Shown here piece after piece: positions 12,560-24,890 of a DNA stretch of 64,000 bases. The notes under the pieces were generated by a model. That model worked only from the letters and a program-made list of their open reading frames with translations, made no database searches and was not told where the DNA came from. The translations under genes were made by a program, and so were the position numbers. Source of the stretch: Rehmannia glutinosa (taxonomy: Eukaryota > Streptophyta > Magnoliopsida > Lamiales > Orobanchaceae); NCBI GenBank assembly GCA_016081115.2, contig CM071932.1:54510659-54574658 (forward strand), in the 5' to 3' direction. Numbering within the stretch: position 1 is the first letter of the stretch; every line of letters begins with the position of its first letter.

Positions 12560-13300
12560 AATCTTGACTCACATAATGGTTTTGTGAAGATGTCGGCTAG
12601 TTGTTTGTCGGTTGAGATATATTCCAGGATGATGTCCTTCTTTTCAACATGATCTCTTATGAAGTGATATCGACATCAATATGCTTTGTTCTTGAGTGCA
12701 ACACAGATTTTGAGTGATTGCAATTGCACTTGTGTTATCACACATGATTGGAATTTCTTTTTCCTCAACTTCATAGTCTCTCACTTTGTCTCATCCATAG
12801 GACTTGGGCACAACAAATTTGCCCGCAGCCTATGTATTCTCGCTTTGTAAATTGAGGTGGCTATTGAATTTTGCTTCTTGCTAAACCAGAAATTAGCCTT
12901 TGTTTCCTAGCATTTGACATGTGCCTGGCGTGCTCTTCCTGTCCACTCTGCATCCAAAGATAGTCAGTCCGAATAGCCAATTAGCTTGAATCCACCTTCC
13001 TTTGGATACCATAGGCCTACTTCTTGGCTTCCTTTTAAGTATCTCAATATTCTCTTAGTCTTTGTCATATGGCTCTCTTTTGGAGCAGATTGAAATCTTG
13101 CACATACACCTACAAAGAAAGGTGATGTATGGCCCGCTTGCTTTGTGAGATAGATCAATGATCCAATAAGTGCTCGTATCTTGTTTGATCTACGTGCTTG
13201 CCATCTCCGCATCCATGTCCATTTTGATGATGTGTTCATTGGTATTTTTACGTAAGACTTCTCCTCCATACCAAACTTCTTCATTAAATCTCTCGGTGTA
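12560..13300 (-). pseudogene. Copia RNase H region
   Basis: The frame 12964-13284 carries RALIGSLIYLTKQ, RILRYLKGSQEVGLWY and LIGYSD, the link between RT and RNase H in Copia polyproteins. RNase H continues downstream to about 12560 in shifted frames, where residues equivalent to SWFSKKQNSIATS and YEAEYI can be read. At least one frameshift separates it from the RT frame upstream. It would degrade the RNA strand of the RNA:DNA hybrid during reverse transcription. Confidence 0.8.
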
Positions 13301-13329
13301 TTTTGTTTGACTTATGAAGGTTCTATCCT

Positions 13330-14105
13330 TCACTGTTTCACTTGGAGTCCAAGGAAGAATGTCGGCTCTCCCATCATGCTCATTTCAAATTTACTTTGCA
13401 TGAGGTTTGAAAACTTTTCACACAAATTCTTTGTTTGTGGATCCAAAATGATGTCATCCACATATATTTGAACAAGCAAGATATACTCTTTTTGTCTTGA
13501 ATTAAAAAGTGTTCTATCTACTTTTCCTTTTGTGAATCCATTTTTGGTTAGGAATTGTGACAAAGTGTCATACCATGCTCTGGGTGCCTGTTTCAATCCA
13601 TATAGAGCTTTCTTGAGTTTGTATACCTTATCTCCAAGAGTCTTCTGCTCAAATCCTGGAGGTTGTTCAACATACACTTCTTCTTCCAATAAACCATTTT
13701 GGAATGCACTTTTTACATCCATCGATATACAATGAAATCCTTGTGAGTCGCATAGGCAAGAAACATCCTTATAGCTTCCAATCTTGCTACGAGGGCAAAT
13801 GTTTCATCAAAATCTATCCCTTCTTCTTGGCAATATCCTTTGGCTACTAATCTTGCTTTGTTTCTTACCACAGAACCTTCCTCGTTCATCTTATTTCTGA
13901 ACACCCATTTGGTGCCAATAACATTTTGATGTATGGGTCTTTGCACTAATTCCCACACTTTATTTCTTTCAAACTGATTCAGCTCTTCTTGCATAGCTTG
14001 AATCCAATGTGTGTCGTCCAATGCTTGTGACACTTCTTTGGTCTCTATTTGTGAGATGAAGCATGTGAACATAGCTTCTTGTTGAGTTCGATCTTGTTTT
14101 GACAC
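13330..14105 (-). pseudogene. Copia reverse transcriptase
   Basis: Two overlapping frames, 13713-14105 and 13330-13722, cover the RVT_2 domain in order: ALDDTHWIQAMQEE, GTKWVFRNK, ARLVAKGYCQEEGIDF, DVKSAFQNG, EEVYVEQPPGF, LKKALYGLKQAPRAWY and the catalytic YVDDIIL. The single frame change lies at about 13715 inside the QMDVKSAF block. Catalytic aspartates are present. Family identity is certain; activity is not, because of the frame break. Confidence 0.92.
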
Positions 14106-14391
14106 CTTCTCTTATATCTCCAATGACAAGTTCTCGTGGATGGTCTCTCGGCCATCTTACATCGAGTTGGAGTAAGTTAGCCGATTCGATCGACTTGCAA
14201 TGGTGTTGTTTCTTTGGGTCGCTCTCTCGTAATCACTTAGCCGCAAATTTTCCAAATTTTTTTGAGATTCACTATCTCATCTTCTTCGAATTGATAATTC
14301 CACTTGACCAAACAAAGATAGGGACTCTTACAGATGGTTGGATGATTCACTTATCACCGACTCTTCAATGTCTTCTCCATTTACATTTGGC

Positions 14392-15198
14392 TCATCGAAT
14401 ACCACATGAATGGATTCTTCGCAACCATAGTTCTTTTATTGAGTACTCTGTAGGCTTTGCTTTCACCGAGTATCCTAAGAAGATACCTTCATCGACTTTA
14501 GCATCAAAAGCCTTTAGATTGTCTTTGCCATTGTTGTGGATGAAGCATTTACATCCAAATATTCTCGAAATATGCAACATTTGGTTTTCTTCCACCCAAA
14601 TCTCATAGGAGTCTTTGTCACCGCTCTATTTATCATACATCTGTTTTGGGTGTAGCAAGTGTTTATTTGCTTGACCCAAAATCTTTTTGGTAACCCCGTC
14701 CGCCTAACATGGTCCTTGTCGCTTCTTTTTCTTTGGGTTCTGTTCCTTCTTTCTCGCAACTCCATTCTGCATTGTGGAGTCCTTGTCTGCCGATAGTTCA
14801 TGACCAATACCATTTTCAATATAATATTGAGTTATTATTCCATTGACAAACTCGATTCCTCTGTCGATCTTATTTTGATAATGGTTTGACTCTTCTCGTT
14901 TTGAATCCTCTTCATCACCGTGGTAGTTTTTGTAGAGTTTCTTTCTCTTACACATGAATATTGTCCACGTATATCTTGAGTAGTCATCTACTACCACCAA
15001 GGTGTATTTATTTCCACTTATCTTTGGTTCCACTTTGGGCCAAATAGATCCATATGAAGCAGGTGCAATATTCTTGTTGAGGATGGGCATGTCTTTTCTT
15101 TGAATGACGACTTGATTTGTTTTCCCTTCGACATCGTCACATATACTCTCCTTCTTGTATACCGAGTCCGGAAGTCCTTCCACAAGATTACTTCGCAA
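14392..15198 (-). pseudogene. Copia integrase core and C-terminus
   Basis: Frame 14704-15198 contains VVVDDYSRYTW (first catalytic Asp region) and later KIDRGIEFVN and NGIGHELSA, where the second acidic residue of the DDE triad lies. Frames 14514-14819 and 14392-14595 continue toward the C-terminus with SRIFGCKCFIHN and KVDEGIFLGYS. Several one-base shifts break it. It follows the protease/GAG-pre-integrase block and precedes RT, the Copia order. Confidence 0.82.
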
Positions 15199-15720
15199 GC
15201 TTGTTAATCGTTTTGAAATTCAGGTGACTCGGCTTTTTGTGCCACGGCCAACTTGATTCAAATTTGCTCTTTGCTAGTAGATTGCAGTCTTCGGGTGTTG
15301 CGGTTGACCAATCCACTACATACATATTTTTCTGTCTACATCCTTGCAAAGACAACTTCATTTGATTCAATATCTTTGATTTGGCATATACCCATGTTGA
15401 ATCCAACATTGTAGCCCTTGTCACGAGTTGGTCGATGCTCGATAAGTTGAAGTTGAGTCCTTCAACATATGCAACATCCGTGATTTCTAATCCATTCCTC
15501 TTGATGGATCCAATGCCTCTTATTTCACCAGGAGCTTCATTTCCTCCAAATATGACTTTTGCTCCTTTAACTTCCTTGAATTTTGACAGATTTTTCTTAT
15601 TTCTGTCATATGTCCGGAATGTACCACTATCCATGTACCAGGTTCCTTGGCACTCGGTTGTTCCTTGAACCCGCAATCAAGGAAATTAAGTTTTAGGTAC
15701 CCATACTTGTCCTGGTCTTG
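15188..15720 (-). pseudogene. Copia aspartic protease and GAG-pre-integrase region
   Basis: Frame 15188-15676 starts near TWYMDSGTFRTYDRNKKNLS: the DSG triad is the aspartic protease active site. It continues to VEGLNFNLSSIDQL and ends with WHKKPSHLNFKTINKLAK, the GAG-pre-integrase motif. Just upstream (15686-15710) PGQVWVPKT is a linker typical of Sirevirus polyproteins. The protease would cleave the polyprotein inside the particle. Confidence 0.85.
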
Positions 15721-16299
15721 AGGGGTTAGAATTGTAAGATGATCCAACCAACCTATAGCCAAATGATTTGACTCTAAGGGGTTGCCATCTATCGATTGCC
15801 ATAATCATAATTAATCCTGGCAAATTGCTTGGGGATTCTAGGTTCATACAAATTGTCTCTTTTGTCTGTATGCCGCATATGTGTTTTAGCAATTGCCTTC
15901 CTTGGTAATTGTGGTGTCTTTGAGTGTAGTGCCTAGGTGCATATGTGTCTTTGATGAAAGCTCTTATGCTTTTGGAATGGCCTTTCTTTGAGTTCTAGGC
16001 CTTTGCCATTTGGGCTTATATTCCATAAGTCTATCTTTGATAGTTCCCATTATTCCAATCACTTGGCTTGGATATTTTCTACCATTCCCATCATATTTAT
16101 TTCTTTTATGGATTTTAAGGGGTTTTTGGTAGCTCGCTTCTTCTTTACTGAGTATTTTCTGTTTGGAGTTTGCTTTGAGGACTCACTGAATCTCTTCTCA
16201 CCGCCCTTTCAAAGACACTCAATCAAGTTTTTTTCTTTTCCTTTATAACCAAGGCCGTTTGCTTGTTATTGTGCTTTGGAGTGAATGTGTGTGCAATAT

Positions 16300-18032
16300 T
16301 TAGAGTTTTGGATTTTTCGGACTCTTCATGGCTTGAAGATCCTTTTTCCAAAATTACTTTTGAGGTTTGACATAGCACGAGATGAATTAAATCCTAAGCT
16401 GTCTTGTCTCCACATTCTCTTTGACTCATAATAAGATCATCCAATGATTTAGATGCCTTAGTGAATGAGGCAATAACATTCTTGAGGTCATTCTCCCTCT
16501 TTTCTATAGCGGCAATTTCTTTATTAATTTAGCATTTTCAAATTTTTTAAACTTTCATTCTCATCACTATTTGACTTAGAGTACTCGGCTCCTTAGTCGA
16601 CTTGGAGTTTTGACTCTTGAGTAGGCTTTTTTTTCCTCATTCAATAGTGTGTGTGAGGATTTAATGTGTTCAAAATCTTTCATCATTTTGCCTAATGAAT
16701 CATAAAGATCGAGTGGGTGATGAAGTGTGTGTGTCACGATCACTATCACTAGTGTCCGAGTTTGATGAGTTAGAGTGTACCTCATCTTCTTGGTCAAGTT
16801 GATCTTGTTCCTTGGCCATCAAGCGGATCGGGGCTTCTTCTTCGAGTCACTTGAGTAGTCGGCTTCACTTTGCTCTCGAATCACCGTCTCTCTTGACTTG
16901 GTTGTTTCAAAGATCTCTGCAGCCCATCATCGCCTTTTTCCTTTCTTGTCTTCTTTCTCTCAAGACCTTCCTTTCTTCTTCATCCATGTATTTGTTGACT
17001 ACGAGGATATGGATCAATGGCATAGTGACCTGGTTGTCTACAGTTCCAAAGATAGATATTCAACCTTTTGATCGACTCTTTCCACCATTCTTGGATTGTC
17101 GACCCTTTGATACACAACTTTCGATGATCTGTTCTCTTGGTTGGCCTATCTTCCCTTGATTTGGAGGGAGCCGAGTGTCTTCTGGAAGATTCACCCTTTC
17201 CTCTCTTGTAGTTCTTATTGAAGAACTTGTTGAACCTCTTAACCATCGTAAGGCTATTTCTTCCGGGTCAATGACTTCTTTGACCTCGACTTTCTTCCCA
17301 TCTTTAACAATTAGAGCAGCTATTTTGGGTACAAATTGTCTCTTCCTCGGTCTTTTTCTTCTCACTCAAACTCGTAGGCTTTGAGGTCCGAGAATAACTC
17401 ATGGTTGGATGTCTTTGATAGGTCCATGGAATGTCTCGAAAGCCATGACCTTCATTTCCCATTCAATCGGAAGACTTTTTAGGATTTTCATACACATTTC
17501 CTTCGTGTATATTCCTTTCCAAGTGCGATGACTCATTTGTGATTTACGTGAACCGAGCATCCAGTTGATCCAGGTTTTCTCCTGAGATCATTTTGAAGTT
17601 CTCAAATTTTTGTACAAACCACACCGATAATTTGTTTTCTTTGATTTGCTCGAGCCTTCACAAATCAATGTCGGCTTGTCCCCATTTCTTTAGCCGTTTT
17701 GCATGATTTGACTTTATTGAACATGGCTTTGTCCAAGGTTTTGTAAAGAATGTCCTTGGCTACATTGTCCAGGTTCTATCTTTTTCTGTCATCATTTGTC
17801 CACTCGCTTCTTGGTTTTCAACCATGACCGTCCGGGAGCAACATTTTCTTCTCCTTCACCGCAACTCTTCGTGACAAATTTGTGTTCACCTTTAAGATTT
17901 GCGAGAGGCCCATCTTCTATCACTATCCACATCTCATCATGTAATGTCGATAGATGAGCCTCGCATACGAATTTTCCAATCATCAAATTCTTCAATAGTG
18001 AACATAGGGATGCGTGTCAAATTTGCTTCCAT
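16300..18032 (-). pseudogene. Copia gag of the Sirevirus-type element, frameshifted
   Basis: An ATG at 18032, 115 bases downstream of the primer-binding site, opens NLTRIPMFTIEEFDDWKIRM. One extra base at about 17960, in a CGAGG context, moves the reading to AHLSTLHDEMWIVIEDGP, the conserved gag N-terminal block. A basic stretch and a decayed zinc knuckle (NCRQPGHYAIDPY, first and last Cys replaced) lie near 16985-17035. A hydrophilic region with Asp/Ser/Thr and a coiled-coil-prone stretch (DSLGKMMKDFEHIK) follows at 16576-16797, as usual for Sirevirus gag. It would form the nucleocapsid. Confidence 0.75.
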
Positions 18033-18146
18033 GATAATAACTTTTAATGATAAAAAGAGTTTCGAGAGTTTAAGTACTAAAGCGGACTTTGAAAAGTTTG
18101 GAGATCTAGTTCAAGAACTGGTGCGGGAGGGTTCAATGAACCAACC

Positions 18147-18157
18147 GCTCGATACCA
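18147..18157 (-). other. Primer-binding site, initiator tRNA-Met, one base short
   Basis: Two bases inside the 5' LTR the minus strand reads TGGTATCGAGC. The usual site is TGGTATCAGAGC, so one A is missing. Position and match identify the 5' end of the element. Confidence 0.88.
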
Positions 18158-18159
18158 CT

Positions 18160-19731
18160 TGTAGGTCCCAAGGGGTGTAAGTGTAAGGTTTAGAAGGGGG
18201 TTGAATAAACCTTACCAAATTTTCGATTTAGTCCTTTTAAATATTCGAGTTGATACTACACAGCTGTGTCCTTGATGGACATCAATTTAGTCACTCAAGA
18301 GAGTTAATCTCTCAAATGACTCAACCGAGTGTTGATGGAATAACTCACCGTGTTGGCTATAAATTAACTCGATTGTGGTTTTGTTTTCAGCGGAAGACTT
18401 AACACCCTTAAATTTGATTAAGCAAGAATTTAGTGCTTGGTTTAGTACTTATAAGTTATCAAGTGGATAGCAAATTTATCAAAGAGATATAAGCGATTAA
18501 GAATGCGGGAATTAAAGTCTTTGAAATGTAAATGACACAATGAAATTTTTATAGAGGTTCAAGATGGGGTAATTCTTCTACTCCTCTCTTCTCCAACTCC
18601 CGGATGAATCCACTAGGTAATGATCGGTTTACAAAGTGGTAATAGTCCGGATACAAGTCTTGATCACACAAATGACTTGATCCTGGGGACTCTGTCCGAG
18701 ACGCCTTGATCACTCACCGCTTCTCGTGACGACTCGACTTCTTCACGGGGGTAGTTGCCTTGCTACTACAGCTCACTTGCTCAAGCTCTTTGGATTTGAT
18801 CACGAAGCCCTCCAAAAGCTTAAGACTTGGTTTGACCTTGAACCTTCCTACAATCCTTCGTGGAATGTAGACCCCTTTTCTTCAAAAAAAAGTTTCCTCT
18901 TCAACTGATTGAAGTTCTCTTTCCTTCACAGTGAGTGTTGGATTGATGTACTTCGTAATGTAGGCTTGAGGATTAATCTTGAATGATTTGAAAGTATTTA
19001 CGGTTACACTTTGACTGATTTCTTGAATGTTCGTGGTTCAGGTAACCTTCTCTCAGAGTCATTCCTCAGCCTTTTATAGTGATCTTTCAAAAATTTGCCC
19101 GTTGAAGAGATAGGCTTATTTTTTAAAGTCATTTGCGTCGTTGGCTTGTCTTGTTGCGATCCTTGGAATTGCCATTTCCTCGTATGAATTGTTCTTTCAC
19201 CTTTTCGAGTTCGACACGGTGTAGTGCTTCCCATTGGTTCATTCCTTTTGCACGCTTCCTCGGGACCGAGCACTCCGAGAAAGGTGGTATGGAGATATTA
19301 CTTGTTTAAGTAAATCTCTTGATTTACTCGTGCAACGGATCTTTTACTGATTATCTCGACTTGACCGCATTTCCTTGCTTTCCCCAGGTGACTTAGAGTC
19401 GACTTCCAATCATTGGATGACTCTTCCGTCACTTCAACTTGAGACTTGGTTTTTCTTGAGTTGACTTTAATCGACTGACTTTCACTCAAATTGCATCTCA
19501 CCGCTTCTTCATAGAGTTCCCGTCTACTCTTCTTTGCCATACTCACTGTCTCACACAGAGTTTTCCTTCCAGTCTTGATTGTCTTCTTGCATGTTAGGGC
19601 GTGGGCGACTTAACTCGGCTTTGGCCACTCTAATTGTTACAATGCATTTTACAACAAGAATTGGGGTGCCAACTTTCTATTCTAAGTTTTACATGGCATT
19701 CATCAAAATCTAAACAATAAAATTCCTAACA
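18160..19731 (-). repeat. 5' LTR of the Sirevirus-type element
   Basis: Matches 5609-7168 and ends TTCCTAACA just before the AGTTT duplication. TATA-like box on the minus strand at about 19069-19081. It is twelve bases longer than the 3' LTR through scattered small indels. Confidence 0.92.
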
Positions 19732-19830
19732 AGTTTCAAATAAATAAATATATATAGATATAGATATAGATATACATATAGATATATATGATAGTTATAT
19801 TTTAAATTAATATTCTTTTATCATAATTAT

Positions 19831-20351
19831 TGGGTGCAATTAGGTTGCATCCATATTTGAGATAATATGGAGTCCTATTTAGATGAGGCTTATCTAGAAA
19901 CCTCTCCCATTAGAACTCTAACTGAGATATGAGATTGAGATACATATATATTTATATATATTGATATCTCTCCCTACAATATTAGTCCAATTAGAAAAAT
20001 CATCCCTTCACATAGAAAGAATAATCTCTCTCCTAAAATTTCTCTCTACGGTTTTCTTCTTGGAGTATCACCAAAGTCTCCAAGGGTTTAAGGTGTGCAC
20101 ATCCAAGTAAATAATTCTGGTAATTATTTATACCAACGAGAAAGGCAGTTCGTGATTCTGTTCGTGGTTCAACCAATCTATGGGGTTAATTTGTTCGTTG
20201 CTCGCGATTCAATCAAACGGAGGCTTGTAGACGGGCTTAATCCTAGCTATGTGGATCGACAGTTCCGCTGCAAATAGGTATATTCGATCAACCCTATATG
20301 TGCCTATATGTGCAAATATGTGATTTATGTTTCGACTCATATTTTCTAACA
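19831..20351 (+). repeat. 5' LTR of the old Copia element
   Basis: TGGGTGCAATTAGG...TTTCTAACA. Contains a short ATATAT run and pairs with 40196-40702 with scattered substitutions and indels. Confidence 0.9.
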
Positions 20352-20352
20352 G

Positions 20353-20365
20353 TGGTATCAGAGCC
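20353..20365 (+). other. Primer-binding site, initiator tRNA-Met
   Basis: TGGTATCAGAGCC one base after the LTR, a perfect match to the plant initiator tRNA-Met 3' end complement. Confidence 0.93.
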
Positions 20366-23300
20366 ATTAGGGCTCGATCTCGCCTATGTGATGTGCTTGA
20401 GTTTGATAATAAATGTGATTTATTTTTTTTATTTTAAAAATTCGAATTTGTATATAAATATTCGATTCTGTATTTCCGTTTTTATAATTGTAATATTAGT
20501 GTCAAATTGTAGATCTCGAAAAGACGATTAATTTGATGTATTATGCATATAAAACGGATGTGAAACGAAAGTTTATGGCGATTCAATGTTTTTAAAAGAA
20601 AAACTATTTTCTCCCCTTGGAATTCGTGCAGATTTTTTTTTTTAATTCTCAGATTGTTGAATTTTGTTTTCGCTTAATAATTCTCAAATTGTTTGAACTT
20701 TGCTCGGGGCTTCCTTGTGTTGCGCACGGTGCGGCATTTACTGACTTTGGAGGGCCGGCTGGCCGCTGCCAACTGCCACATGTCGCTGCCAACTGCCACG
20801 TGTCAGATGACGTGGCTACATGGCCCAGACTCTTGACATGTGCCTCTGAATTGTGTCGCCAAGTGGTGTGATGGCTTCCACATGGCAAGTGACATGGATA
20901 ATCCAGGCTGGGACGCCACACGGGCGTTGATGTGACGCTGAGTAGCTGCCTAAGCAGTGTATCCCTTTGATACTAAAAAAAAAAAGGATAGGATTGTTGG
21001 TCTAACATGTATTAGAACCCAAGACCTTTAGATTTTATAATATTAATGTCCACCATTGGGCTAAGATGATATCTTGTTATTATCCCAACATGTTCTCTAT
21101 TTATGTAGAAGTTGGATAGGAAGTTATTTTTTGCGCGTTGGGACGCTTGCAAAATTATTTTTGTGCTTTATTTATTTGTTATAGTGTTAATGCATGTAAA
21201 AATATTTTGCGCAATTTAGTGCTTCCAAAAATTATTTTCGCGCACGAGAATGCCTGCAAAATTATTATTGTGCAATATGATGCATGAGTAATTGTTTATT
21301 GCACTATGTAGCAATGATATTTTTTTCTTTCGCATTAGTTGCATGAAAGAAAAATTATTTTTGTGCATTAAGATGTTTGCAACAATTTTTTTTTTTGTGT
21401 ATTATCATGCATGGGAAAATTATTTTTTGCATATTGGTGCATGAAATTTTGTTTTTGCAAAAGGTGTGTATATATATATATATATATATTTGCGCATTGA
21501 GGTCCAAGCAAAAATATTCTATGTAATTTTTAATTTATGAGTTGCATGCTTTATTAATTGCTTATGTGTATGCAATTTTTTTTTGTGTTGCAATTAATTT
21601 TGTTGGAACTTATAGACATTGACATATGAGTGCTCATGTATGTGAATGTTTACTGTTTTATATTAATAATTTTTGTGGGAGTTAATTTTTGACAATGGTG
21701 GTAATTCGATATCCCCATTTACGTTTTTTTACTTTTTCTAGATTGATGTAGTAGGCCTTGAAAATATGTATTTTTTTTCAAGGCACGTGTTTATTGAGCC
21801 GATTTTGGAGGCTATGTAACATCAATTTTACGAGAATATTTTTTGTTTTACCACCATTGGTCTAAATTATCTCCACATGATGCACCATATGTCAATGTCG
21901 TCCATGGGGGCTATATTTTTTTCGTAATTACTTATATTGCATGGATGCATGCATGATGTATTTATGGAATTTGATAATTTTATTTATGGATCAGTAATTT
22001 TTATTGTGATCTTCAATTCGGTGGGAGATGATTACTAGCCTTGGTGGCAAATTTTCGATCTCATTGTGAAGAAATAATAAATATTACTTGGATCCAGAAT
22101 AATATTTTTAGATCAGTACCTAATTGTTTGCGCAAATTATTGAAATGTGTTTAGACCAAACTCACCAACTTTAGTTTAGCCAATTTAGCATGAAAATAGA
22201 CAAACTATCCAGTATTGTCGCGACTTAGACGCGGACAATATTTTTGTGGATTAAATAAAGTATTTGCGTTTTATTTGTTTTAGCCGCAAATGTAAGAACT
22301 TAATTGCTCGAAATAATCGCAGTTGAGATGCCGATGATATACTTATGGATCATGAATTAATTTTGTGCTTTAATTTATTTAAACTTCAAATTTAATAAAA
22401 GAGTTTAAGCTCTATTTTTGGAATATGAGCTTACTCCCAAGTAAATACTCTAGTTATCCAAATTCGCTACTTGAGTTGAATTAAGGATATTAATAACTTG
22501 TGTTATTATTAATGAAAATCGCTATGTAGAGGCTAATTATAAAAAGTTGAGAAATACACAAGTGAGTGCACTTGTCGCTTGTGCTGACCGACATAAACCA
22601 ACTAGGATGAATGTTGGAACAAGCATAATGTAGCTTGACGAGAGCAAAAGCTAAAACTAGAACCATAAATTGATCCATAAAGTGACAATAAGTCGTGTCA
22701 CCTTATTGAATGAGGCAATTAAGTATCAACAAATATTAAGTACACTTATGAAATTGGTAACTTCGCTCGTAATTGTACTGAGATGAAGTTTGACTATTTA
22801 ATTGCTCTCTTATTTTTTCGCTAATATTTCCAAATCTCTCCATGGGTGGATTGTAGATATTGGTTGACTAAGCATATGGTTTGAGATTGAGCAAATGTGT
22901 ATGACTATTATCGGGTTGTGCAGCTATAGAGCGCACAAAAAGAGGCTAAAAAGAGTCACCTCAAGCTCAACAGTTGGTGTGAACAACATGATGTGTCGAT
23001 ATAGTCTTACTCAGATAAATGCACTTGTAAGATATTTATTGAGTGAGAAGACTTGTCTATCTTTTCTTTGTGATGCTTGACTTTAGATAGTATTTCTTTT
23101 AGATCTTCCAATGATATCGTGATACGTGAGGTTAGGAGGACGACTATATTAGCTAGAAGAGGCTTTATTGTCTAATTCGCTAAGGCCAATCTCCTCTGCA
23201 TAATGTTTTTCAAGCAGGATAAGCCTGCTCGAAGAATGAAAGCTGACTATTTTTTCCTTTAAAGCTAAGTCCACTAAATTGAGTGCAGACTTATGAGTGT

Positions 23301-23540
23301 GAGGCACAAAATTAATGCATTATATTTTCTTTCATTTCTATTTACGCTATAAGTTAGTACATTCTCACTGTCATCAGTTAGAAGTGCCAAATTACTTTGA
23401 GCGATTCTTAATAGATGGAGATGTGCTAATAGGGAGCGGACATAGTGTGTCTAATTAGTTTGGACACACAGTTGAAGAAAATAAAGTTGCAAGTTGAATG
23501 ATGGTTCTAAATACTTTGCATCTATATGAGCTTACGAAGA
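20366..23540 (+). other. Leader and decayed gag/protease part of the old Copia element
   Basis: No open frame of gag length survives. A 20-bp direct duplication (CGCTGCCAACTGCCAC.TGT) lies at 20764-20803 in a GC-rich patch, and a decayed repeat field at 21120-21560. From about 22600 to 23540 faint coding-like stretches occur without a motif I can name. Confidence 0.5.
21120..21560. repeat. Degenerate tandem repeat (~45-60 bp) in the Copia leader
   Basis: Eight or so irregular copies of a unit resembling TTTTTGCGCA..G.TGCATGCAAAATTATTTT follow one another. Each unit joins a T-run, a GTGCA/GCGCA core and a GCATG(C/A)AAAA(T) segment. A (TA)n run interrupts at 21471-21491. Confidence 0.6.
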
Positions 23541-24890
23541 AGGGACAACCACTTCAAAATGATTAGATTTATGATGGCCCAAATTGATTTGTGTATCTTG
23601 TTACTGCCTACATCATAAAAAATGTGTCTCCAAATGATTCTTCAACCTTGTATGAGCTTTAGTTTGGTAACAAGCCCAAATTAGTGGGTCTGTGCCTATG
23701 TAAGTTCGAGAATACGTATTCTCACGTGGAGAATCAAGTCACACGATTTAGGTTTCCCCTCCAAGGTATTTATTGAGCATTTGTGAAGTCTAAAGAGATC
23801 TTAAAACTATGCGAGTTGCAAGATCCTTATGAGGCATTCGTTTCTCTAGCGAGGATGTTGTATTTTATACTCATCTAGTAATCGCTGGGATAGTGGGAGT
23901 GACACTAAGTCGGTGGGAGCTAGTGTCTCACACGAAAAGGATTCTCACATTCCACGAGTAAAAAGGAGTGAATATGAAATATTCCCCATCATTTATATGA
24001 GATTGAATGGGTATCCTTCACAATTACGTTTGTGGTTGTTGATGAGTCAATAGAACATGTGACTTCACTTGATGCCCTAAGTGGATAGTTGTTGCGAAGG
24101 AAAAGATGAATCGAATGACTAAGAATAAAGTCTAAGAGCTTGTTGATCTTTCGTCTATATGCAAGATCATTTGAAACATGTGATTTCAGAAGGTCAAGTG
24201 CAATATAGATAGGTTGATTAACATGTGTGTAGCTCGACTAAGGACGAAATGTTTACGCCTGTAGAAGCGTAATTTTTTTGAGATGTTCTCCCTAAGTGGT
24301 GAGATTGCCTCAATTCGTCTGATATGTTATCTATTATTGCCACTTTCGTCTAGGTTTGTCCTGGATGATTGATGTTGACATAGTTCAGTGAAAGTTGAAT
24401 ACAGAAATCTATGTGGATCACCCAATGAATTCAAGAAGTGGAGTAAGAGCGCATTGATTGCTGATCAAGAAGCTCTAACTGTGACTTGAGTCATCATTGA
24501 TTTCATCGAGCTATCATTTTGATAGGCCTACGATGGTCAATTAATTCAATGAACACATGTAAGAGTTGTATCTCATTGTATATGGCAAAAATGTGATGAC
24601 TGGAAAGGACATGGAGTTATCGCCACTCAGTGTTGGTTGTCATTACACTCCATGGTCAAAGATCATACTCTTAGTCAAGAAGCAATATCTTCAGAAGAAG
24701 AAAAGAAATGCTAGCTAGTTTATATAAGCACTGTGGAATATTTGATGTGCGTTATGTGCGTACTCAGTAAGTCTTGTACTTAGCAGTGTGATTGGTGAGT
24801 GGATATCGAAGCGATCCATGCGCTATTGTGATGCCGACATGTGGATACTTAGATATCTCAACAGATTGGTCTATGATTTGCTAGAGGCAA
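23540..24890 (+). pseudogene. Copia pol remnant (integrase tail, RT, RNase H traces)
   Basis: At 23604-23690 the frame reads AYIIKNVSPNDSSTLYEL, a stop, then FGNKPK, which fits the integrase segment before RT (AAY..N..PS...TPYELW.G.KP). At 24105-24225 MNRMTKNKV.ELVDL, KVKCNIDRLI and ARL follow the RT N-terminal pattern (W.LVDLP, KARLVAKG) with several stops. Near 24820-24890 ILRYLNRLVYDLLEA resembles the RNase-H-proximal ILRYLKGT block. Stop codons and shifts are frequent, so this is long dead. Confidence 0.65.

Larger units (their letters stand above)
5609..19731 (-). mobile_element. Complete-boundary Copia retrotransposon, Sirevirus (Maximus/SIRE-like) type, 14.1 kb
   Basis: Two ~1.56-kb LTRs (5609-7168 and 18160-19731), each TG...CA, flank a 10.99-kb interior. 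A 5-bp target duplication AGTTT lies immediately outside both ends (5604-5608 and 19732-19736). Coding order on the minus strand is gag, protease, integrase, reverse transcriptase, RNase H, then a ~4.4-kb extra region before the 3' LTR. That order (integrase before RT) defines Copia. The polypurine tract, preceded by GGCATCATCAAAAAGGGGG, and the extra env-like region match the Sirevirus lineage. Many frameshifts make it non-autonomous as written. LTR copies differ mostly by tiny indels in CG-containing places while AT-rich parts are near-identical, so insertion is probably recent. Confidence 0.93.
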
